Shown here one piece after another: positions 56,753 through 64,000 of a stretch of 64,000 bases of DNA (position 1 is the first letter of the stretch; every line of letters starts with the position of its first letter). The position numbers and the translations under genes are program-made. The notes under the pieces are model-generated. The model saw only the letters and a list, made by a program, of their open reading frames with translations. It was not told the DNA's origin and did not search any database. Source of the DNA: Poa pratensis (Eukaryota > Streptophyta > Magnoliopsida > Poales > Poaceae); the NCBI GenBank assembly GCA_947311845.1, contig CAMZMU010000027.1, positions 25,822,368-25,886,367 on the forward strand, in the 5' to 3' direction.

Positions 56753-58730
56753 GGAATCTCGTCCCGAGATTCTTAGAGTAGGAAAAAGGGAAAAGTTACG
56801 ACGGTCTTCCACAGTCTTCTCGGTGTAGAATGATTCAGCGCATCCTGAAAATCTTCATCGGCTTCACCTCGAGGTCACTATCAACGTACACCATAGGAAA
56901 GAAGGGAACCTCACCGGGAAGATGGATCTTGGTGAATATACCACGACGGAGTACCTCCTAGTAGAACTTAGGAAGAGACTTCAAGCATCCCTTGATTTGA
57001 CAGTTAGGAGACACAAGCGGGTGAAGGGAGATTGATAAGGAGTTTCCGGTTGGTAGACAATTGTTTCTCAATGATTCAGAATATGAACTTTGCACAAGGC
57101 CTTGACTTTCTGAAGACGAAGGTTAGACAAGATTCCAACAGATGAAAATATAACTTGTACTAGTCAGCTTGGGTAGAACTTTCCTCACGGAGGAGCATTT
57201 CAGATCACCGAAGGAGGGTCGGAAAGCTAGATCGAGAGAAAATTCAGAAACTCCGCAAACGTTAGTATCAGGAACACTTCTTGATTTCTAGACATCGGGA
57301 CAACTTCTTGAGGATCACCAACTGTCGTTTCTGTTTGAGAGTCGAACCCGGGAAGTGTAGAGATACTTCAGACTCAGCACCGGTAGGAATAGGAAGCCTT
57401 GCAATGCATACCAACGGAGTACAATTGCTAGGAAACCCAAGAGTTGGACTACAAGGTCAAACTTCAGAGGAGGGACGAGATTGCGGAACCCGCGGATTAG
57501 CAACTTGTCAGGAGACAGCTGCCCTAATTGAATATCTTGCATCGGGACACGATTGAGTTCTTGATGGGAAACACCATAGAAGACAAAGAAGTTCTCAGAC
57601 TTCCTCTCTTTCTGGAACAATTCAAGCAGTGGCTTTTATGCATAGATGAAATTCTCAAGGGATGGAGGTAACAACATACTATTCCGAGAATATCCTACAC
57701 ATGCGCGATCGAGTTGAAATGATTCGGAAGAAACCCGACAATTCACTCAGATCCACGGTGACATCTTTCAGCAATTACACGTGAACCAGGGAAAATCACT
57801 TCTAACTTCAGAACCCTGTCTTGTGACGACACAAGGTTAGTTCTAACAAGTTTCCAATCAAACATGGAGGAGAAAAAGAATGTAGTGGATGGGCTCAACA
57901 ACAAACTTATCTAGATACTCCAAGACGGTCGACCTCACGAGGTATGTGTTCTGGAGTTATCACATGAACGGCATAAGGATTGGTCAGGCTACACATTCAG
58001 GTAGGTAGGTCTGAGTTTGATTTGACGATAGCCCAATTCAAATCAAAAGATTTGTAGGATAGCATACCCACAAAGGAGATGCCAACTTGCGTCGACACGT
58101 AACAATAGACATCCCATTGAGAAGGAACTAAATCAGATAGAGCTTTGGTCTTTTAACTCTCCAAGTTGTTTAAGCTCAACCGAGTAATTCAGGACATCCA
58201 GCATGATTTTCTTGGAGAAGGGAGTTGTTCAGAGAACCAGCTTACTCATAAGCTCAACATCACGGTCAGGTGGCAACCTGGCGATACTTCTGGAAAGACC
58301 TCCAGAATATCACGATCCACATATAGGATATCACGACATACCAGGGGATCTTGAGTTCAAAAGAGGATCGTGCCTTTCAAGGCACAACGAGGTGGTCTTG
58401 GGAGCTTCGGCACGAACCTAGCTCTTTGACCGAGGGAGTGCATCAGAGCCAACTGACTTGGTAGCACTGTTAAACTCAGCTTATTGATTGGCTAACCAAT
58501 CATGCTAAGGAGGGCAATAAAGGTCCTTGAATTTCCGCACAGTAAGAACTGCTAAGAATATCCGATAGTTACATTATTACTCACGTCTCATCACTCTGGA
58601 GTAATAAGTCACTCGGAGATCGGAGAGTAATAAAGTGTAAGAGCATCACTTCATCAAGAGGATCATGATACTTAGCTCGATACCCTGATATCAAAGAGTG
58701 TGACACTCTAAGGTGGAGCAGAACCAAAAG
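56753..58730 (-). other. interior of the element, no domains left
   Basis: Neither strand shows reverse transcriptase, RNase H or integrase motifs. Only short ORFs are present. In an autonomous relative this would hold pol; here it is replaced or too decayed to recognise. Confidence 0.55.
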
Positions 58731-58981
58731 CTAGACAAGCCCCGTATTCCGCAGATTACAATACTTTGACCTGGTCCGAGAAATGGACAAGGTACTAGAG
58801 TTGTTTCTCCAAACAAGACGAAGGGGAGAAATCCCGACGGATCGAGAGAGTGACTTGCATCGGAACATACCAACGCACGATAGAACTTTACTGTCAACTG
58901 ACAGACAAAGGTTGGAAGGCAGATCAGAGTACGAAATGCTCAGGAGAAATCCTAAGATGTTGGAGATGCACCGGTTATTAC

Positions 58982-59801
58982 TCAATTGTGATAACCATGC
59001 CCAAAAGGGAGAGATGCAGCAAGGTCAAACAAAATTGTAGCAAGATTATTGTTGATTAGTAACTCACCCATAAGGACGCCGGAATCTTCTTCAGCTTCTT
59101 TAGCAGAGACGTGGTTCAGGCCACGACGCACAATAGGTCCAGCCTTGCCAGCTGGAGTGGCAGGGGCTCGTGCAGGAGTTATCGCGAAAGGTGCCTTCTG
59201 GGGCACTCCCTACAGTAGTGACCAGCCTGTCCACAGGTGTAGCAGATGAGTCCAAGTGGAGCAGGTTGCATAGGACGACAACCACGTCCGCTTGACCCAG
59301 ATGTCGAGGTAGTGGGGCGCGTGGTGGCGTGCTGAGCAATCTTTTCCTGGGCATCCTTTACTGCCCCCACTATGAACTCCATGGAACAATCAGCCGGGAA
59401 ATGGTCATCTCCATCGCATAGGTAGCAGGTGGCGCTAGCGGTTGGGCACTTGCCGAGTGGATGCTTGTTGCAACAATGCGGGCAACTGCCGGGGCATTGA
59501 CTCACCTGATGTCCACCCCTTCCGCACTGACTACATGCCTTTCCTTGTGGTAGTTCCCACTTTACGGGTAATTAAGGGGGCACTTCCGGTACGGATGTCC
59601 AAGCTCCTTACAAGTGTAGCACCTGCGTTTGTCTATAGCTTTCTTGGGCAAAACTCTAGATGTATGGGATTTCTGCCGATCAAAGGGTGTCGAGTGGGTC
59701 CCTGGGGTGGCTTCGATTTGATGGAGCGGGGGACGTTGGGTCATTCTGTAGATTTGACAAGGACGCAGTTAGTATCCACCTCGGTAGGGTTGAGACATTA
59801 G
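58982..59801 (-). pseudogene. gag zinc-knuckle region and broken protease start
   Basis: Minus-strand frames 59744-59562, 59505-59179 and 59206-58982 contain CCHC knuckles CYTCKELGHPYRKC, CYLCDGDDHFPADC and CYTCGQAGHYCREC, plus an imperfect CPHCCNKHPLGKC. These bind the element RNA. Downstream comes RRGLNHVSAKEAEEDSGV and then ATILFDLAAS. In related chromovirus-like elements this last motif is ATVLFDSGAS, so the protease active-site D-S/T-G has become D-L-A. Several frame changes separate the pieces, so no functional product is expected. Confidence 0.8.
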
Positions 59802-60315
59802 CATTAGCGTACTCAAGTACTCAGACTAGGGACGATAATGCTTTGTGTAACAACTAACAAGGTTCAACAAGCTGGGACTTGGGTCGAAGATCAGCATCAT
59901 GCACCAGTAGCGTGAGATTCAAATGGCTAAGAAACCACGTGATTCAACCCACACTATCCGGCACAATCCGGGACCTTATGTTCAAGTCCTAGGGTTAAAA
60001 CCCAAAGAAAGAAGCGATAATTAGATTTGGTAGAAACATCTGAGTTGATTTGGGATTGCAACGCCGCGGGAGCAACGTGACACATAACACTAAAGGTCGA
60101 ACCCACCCACGTTTCTCCTAATTTTGAAGTAACAGACAAGGAGTAAAACTTTTAAACTCAACTCAAGGTAAGATTGCTCCGAGATTAGAGGGTAACCAGA
60201 TAAGGAGTAAAAAGAATCCTAAGATGGTTTTCACAACTCATTTTTAGGTTAAAAATATTTTCACAAACACTAGACTCAACATCGACCAGTAGAAGGGTTT
60301 CCTACAGGCAGTACT

Positions 60316-60327
60316 GCTCTGATACCA
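60316..60327 (-). other. primer binding site (tRNA-iMet)
   Basis: The minus strand reads TGGTATCAGAGC, the standard 12-base complement of the initiator methionine tRNA 3' end, three bases from the LTR start at 60331. Confidence 0.9.
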
Positions 60328-60330
60328 ACT

Positions 60331-63200
60331 TGTGGCGCCCTGACCCGACTGCTATACAGTGATACTGTGTCTCCGGTTATCCGACACCACCAGACACACT
60401 ATCAAAGCATAATAGAGAGATCAAGACTTGTGGAACAACTGGCACATCACAGACTCTACGACACAAAACATATAGTTCAACTCTTATAATAGAGAAAGAT
60501 AGCAAATGACAACCAGAGGTCACAGACCCAACATTACAACAGGCGGAAGCGAAGTGTGTTGTTCTAAACAACAATAACCAAAATATGGCCTAAGAGGCCT
60601 ACAATAAACATCCAGCGCCAGCTGTTCCAGGATGTCCCAAGCTGCCACCTAGGAACCCCAGACTACTCGTCGACGTCCACAAAGAACCCACCTTCGAGGT
60701 CGGTGAAGTCCTCTCCTGAAAATAAGCAAACGACGTTGAGTTCGACGAACTCGCAAGATTAAGAGCTAATATATGCTCCATGATTGGCTTTCAAAGGTTT
60801 TATGGCTGTTTTGCATAAAGCTGATTTTATTTATAAAACACAACTCCATGGCACCGACTAATCAGAGTATTTTCAAAGAGGGATAAGAGGTAACTCTTTT
60901 CTTGTAATCACCTTCATCTCATCACCATCAAAGTACCTGTTCAACAAAGGCACCTCCCCGAATCACCCTCGAGGAAGTCAACCTTGCATTCGTGAAGTAG
61001 TACCTCTAGTACTCAGTTTTTAATCATTCCGTTAAAGTTATTCTATGATCAGCATCCATTCCCAAGTCGTCCATAACCGCGGACACGACTTTTCGAAAAG
61101 ATTTATCCCTGCAGGGGTGTACAAAGTGGAAGTCCCCGGAGTCCCGAGGGGCCCCAGCTCCTTCGCCACGCGTACCGCCAGACTCATTGCCAGACATTAG
61201 CTCTCTTCCGGGGAAAGCCGGCTGAGTGTGAAACGGCTACAACCTTTACCTTGCTTAAGACTATCCAAGGATCATCAGTGGCGGTAGGACGGGTTTGGTG
61301 TCTCCTCCAGTCACCCTGTCCCGCGGCCACTTACTTTCCTAACACCACCATCCTCATCCCAGTCTTGGCCATCATCTCAACGCACGCGCAAATGGAAAGC
61401 CAAACTAGAGGACCCTCGGCTAGTCCGCCACAAGTTAGTCGGTCGATGGGGGTTCCATATAGCCCACGCATGGTTGCACGCTCAACTTGGTTCAAGAGGT
61501 CCAGAACTCGCACCTAGGCGGTGAGAACGAGACAACCCACCACATCCCATGTGGCCTCTCATCCCCACCTTTAAGCATTTTATTATCCGTCACCACAATT
61601 TCTCCACCATCATCTCAACATCTCATCACCTGCTTCTGACATCACATATTCATCGGACGAGTACACAAATAACTAAGCATGGCTAAGCACTTGCATAGCA
61701 TAATAGTTATATCAGGCCAACAATGCAAACCTATGGTAATAGGAGAGGAAACAGATATTGGCAACAGATTTCTAATGCAACTAGTAGGATACTCTACTCC
61801 AAGCAAAAGACATTTAGAACCGGATGCAATATTATAGTGGAGAAAATATTTGCGGAAAAAAGGATAAGATAAGCTCAGAGGGGGGATTACGCTTGCATTG
61901 TTGAGCGGAGGAGTCAAACTGCTCGTCGGAGTAACGATGCTCAACTCCGAACTCGTGATCTACCGGAGAGCAAACAACACCGGAAAGCAAGAACAACAAA
62001 TCAACACATGGCAATTGTGCAATGCATACAAAAATGATGATATGACATTTTAGATGCACCCTATAAGCATTGAACATGATCAACAAGTTAAATGGGGTCC
62101 CCGTTATATTTATTGCATTATTTGGAGTAAACCCCATATTTAAACGTAGTGATTATAATTACTACTAGAGCACATTATTGTAATTGTGATCAATGATGCA
62201 TGATGATAAGGATTTTGGATCACTCATGTTGTTCTGATCATTTTGATATAAGGAACGCATTCTTCGGAGGTCCCGGTAAAAAGTTATTAATTATATAAGT
62301 TCCTCCTTTTTAAACGTATGATTTTAATATTACTAGAGGCTCCGTAACTCAATTGTGATCAAATATGCGTGATATTTATTTTAAAGTTTTAATCTCAATT
62401 TTCTGGGCATTTTGGTGTATTACATGCATTTTTCGGATACACCGATAAAGATTATTATTTTTCTACATTTTCCTTTTGGATATTACTTTTTGATGATTTA
62501 TTTAATCAACAATATCATATTTATACAGTTAGAGATGAAGGGGTGAAAAGAAAACAGAAATTTCAGAACTGTATTGAAATCTGGAATTTATTCCGGAAAT
62601 TTCTGGGTTTTGTACCGGGTCATTCCGGGTTTTATACCGGGTCTGGCACTGGGTTTAATTCCGGGTCATTTCCGGGTATGATCCGGGCGAAAATGGTCGA
62701 GTCCAGTACCATTTTTCTTAACCCGGTATAGATTCCGGACAATTCCGGGTCTGGTACCGGGTGATTCCGGGTTCAGTTCCGGAAATTACCGGGTTGGACA
62801 CCGGATTTGTCAACGCGACCAAAACGAAATAGAGCTACGGGGATTCGATGAACTAGGGGGAAAAGGAGGAAATGTAGAGGTCCATTTGGAGTGTTTGCTC
62901 ACCCTGAACTCGTGGGGGTGCTTGGAAGGACCGGAGATGGACGGAGACGGCCGGAATCGTCCGGGAGAGCTTCGGAGGTGGTTTGCGGAGAACTTGACGG
63001 TGAGCTCGATTGTGGGCTTCCAAACTCGATTCCTTCGGTGGAGTGGTAGAGGACGACGAGGTGGAGCTATTGGTGGTCTTCGTTTCGCTCGGGGACTCCT
63101 CAATCAACGGCGTCGAGCTCGGCCATGGGAGCTAGCTTTTTGGAGCTCTTGGGGGAGAGGAGAAAGGAGAGGAGAGTGAGGAAAGTGAGTGGGCTGGTTG
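60331..63200 (-). repeat. 5' LTR (right copy), truncated at its outer end
   Basis: Matches 53380-56248 almost base for base (offset 6951 at the start and 6952 at the end), with scattered substitutions such as CAAAACATA/CAAAGCATA near 60413. Identity stops after GGGCTGGTTG at 63200. The missing part would be the U3 start with the promoter's outer region. Confidence 0.9.
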
Positions 63201-63208
63201 CTTTACAT

Positions 63209-63450
63209 AGGCTCCTTTAATTCATAGGATAGTAAATGTATATGAATAGGAAATGTATATATGAGTGAAATGTCATGTCTATTTGAATCCTATGGGAAGA
63301 GAGTAAAAGAATTTTCTTTGAGGTATAACCTAATGCTTTTTACCTATGGGATTTATAGTACAAGATTCTTATGAGAATAATTTTTACAAGATATGATCAT
63401 GAATCAAACAACTTATATCGAAAAATTTCCTATAGGATCTAATCCCAGGC
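63209..63450. mobile_element. MITE-like fragment at the LTR breakpoint
   Basis: AGGCTCCTTTAATTCATAGGA just right of the breakpoint resembles the terminal repeat of the MITE at 47608-47902 (GGGCT..TTTGATTCATAGGA). A partly matching inverted end, TTTCCTATAGGATCTAAT, occurs near 63425-63443. Its right end is unclear. Confidence 0.45.
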
Positions 63451-64000
63451 CCGGGCCCACTGTGGTGCTGACTGTGCCGCTGGCACAGGCCCACAGATTT
63501 GGGGGTCCCAGATTTTTATATACGTATATGTATACATTTGGGAAAAAATGGGTTTTAATCCTTTACGCTCACTGCTGGGCCTTGTTGCTCGCTGCAGCCT
63601 ACAGGGCCTTGTCGCTCGCTGGCCCTTCTCGCTCGCTGATGTGGGCCTCTCGCTCGGCTGCTGTGGAACGAATATGAAACGAGATCGACTCGATGGATCG
63701 ATCTGCTGTAATCAAAACGCACATGATTCCCGGATCTGCGGACGCAACACACGAAGGCAGCAACAGAAAGCGATGAAGACCGGAAGACGAACACTCACAC
63801 GTCGGTTTCAATCGATCGGCCGATCGGCGATCCCAGTCCCATCCAAGGCTCGACTGTACAGCGCCGCTGCGCCGGCGACGGGCGACTGGGCGTGACACTG
63901 TGTTGGTCTGTCAGCGACAGTTCGTCTTCAATCTTCATCACCTCATCGGATGCTCACAAAAACAGGTATAATCTGGTTAATATTTTGTATGCGTCACACT
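63451..64000. other. unassigned sequence to the right edge
   Basis: Starts with a GGGCCC-rich stretch, then a TATATACGTATATGTATACA tract (about 63515-63535), then GC-rich sequence with repeated CTCGCTGGCC-like phrases. No family recognised. Confidence 0.35.

Larger units (their letters stand above)
53380..63200 (-). mobile_element. large-LTR Ty3/gypsy element, non-autonomous, 5' LTR truncated
   Basis: Direct repeats 53380-56735 and 60331-63200 both start TGTGGCGCCCTGACC. Next to the right copy on the minus strand is the initiator-tRNA-Met primer site TGGTATCAGAGC, so the element reads leftwards and the right copy is its 5' LTR. The interior is only 3.6 kb and has gag zinc knuckles and a protease remnant but no reverse transcriptase or integrase. 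The LTR copies differ by few substitutions and one net base over 2.87 kb, so insertion was fairly recent. The right copy stops at 63200, about 0.49 kb short, where other sequence begins. Confidence 0.9.

Noticed and set aside
53380..63200. Segmental duplication as explanation for the two 2.9-kb direct repeats
   Set aside because: The tRNA primer site and polypurine tract sit exactly at the inner ends, and gag motifs lie between, which identifies LTRs.

Overview
The window looks like nuclear DNA of a grass, most likely a Triticeae or other Pooideae species. Reasons: intron-rich genes with GC-rich first exons, many Stowaway-type MITEs with CTCCCTCCGT-like ends, large Ty3/gypsy elements, a hAT transposon with perfect 8-bp target duplications, and a Helitron 3' terminus. 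The species is inferred, not proven. No bacterial, organellar, tRNA or rRNA genes were seen.

Three host genes lie in the middle. (1) 22252-28634 (+): a PSK SIMULATOR (PSI1-like) protein with an N-myristoylation-type start, DUF3475 and DUF668; 12 coding exons, 649 codons, one GC-AG intron. (2) 30170-37696 (+): an EDRF1-like (erythroid differentiation-related factor 1) protein; 9 exons, about 1,405 codons, interrupted by three apparent single-base deletions in exon 8. (3) 39308-41052 (-): a NIPA-type Mg2+ transporter (DUF803); 8 exons, 317 aa. The last codons of a fourth, unidentified gene enter at the left edge (2-148).

Left block, 1650-16310: a 14.7-kb Tat-type Ty3/gypsy element in minus orientation with 1.1-kb LTRs and a CTCCC target duplication. 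It has frameshifted gag-PR-RT-RNaseH-RNaseH-INT on the minus strand. On the plus strand, between integrase and the 3' LTR, sits a decayed, intron-containing gene of the 'putative gypsy type transposon' (PF04195) family with its own TATA box. To its left, 740-1470 is a long imperfect inverted repeat that would form a roughly 340-bp hairpin.

Right block: 41.5-51.0 kb is probably Helitron-derived. It carries exon scraps of several genes, including a glycyl-tRNA synthetase exon, and a 3' hairpin plus CTAG at 50954. A 2.2-kb hAT transposon (48721-50908) with a truncated BED-finger transposase is inserted just before that terminus. 53380-63200 is a second minus-oriented gypsy element with very long LTRs (3.36 kb), a short interior holding only gag zinc knuckles and a protease remnant, and a 5' LTR truncated at 63200. 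MITEs and other small inverted-repeat elements fill the spaces.

Exon coordinates were derived by hand from reading frames, splice signals and remembered family similarity. No alignment or database search was run.
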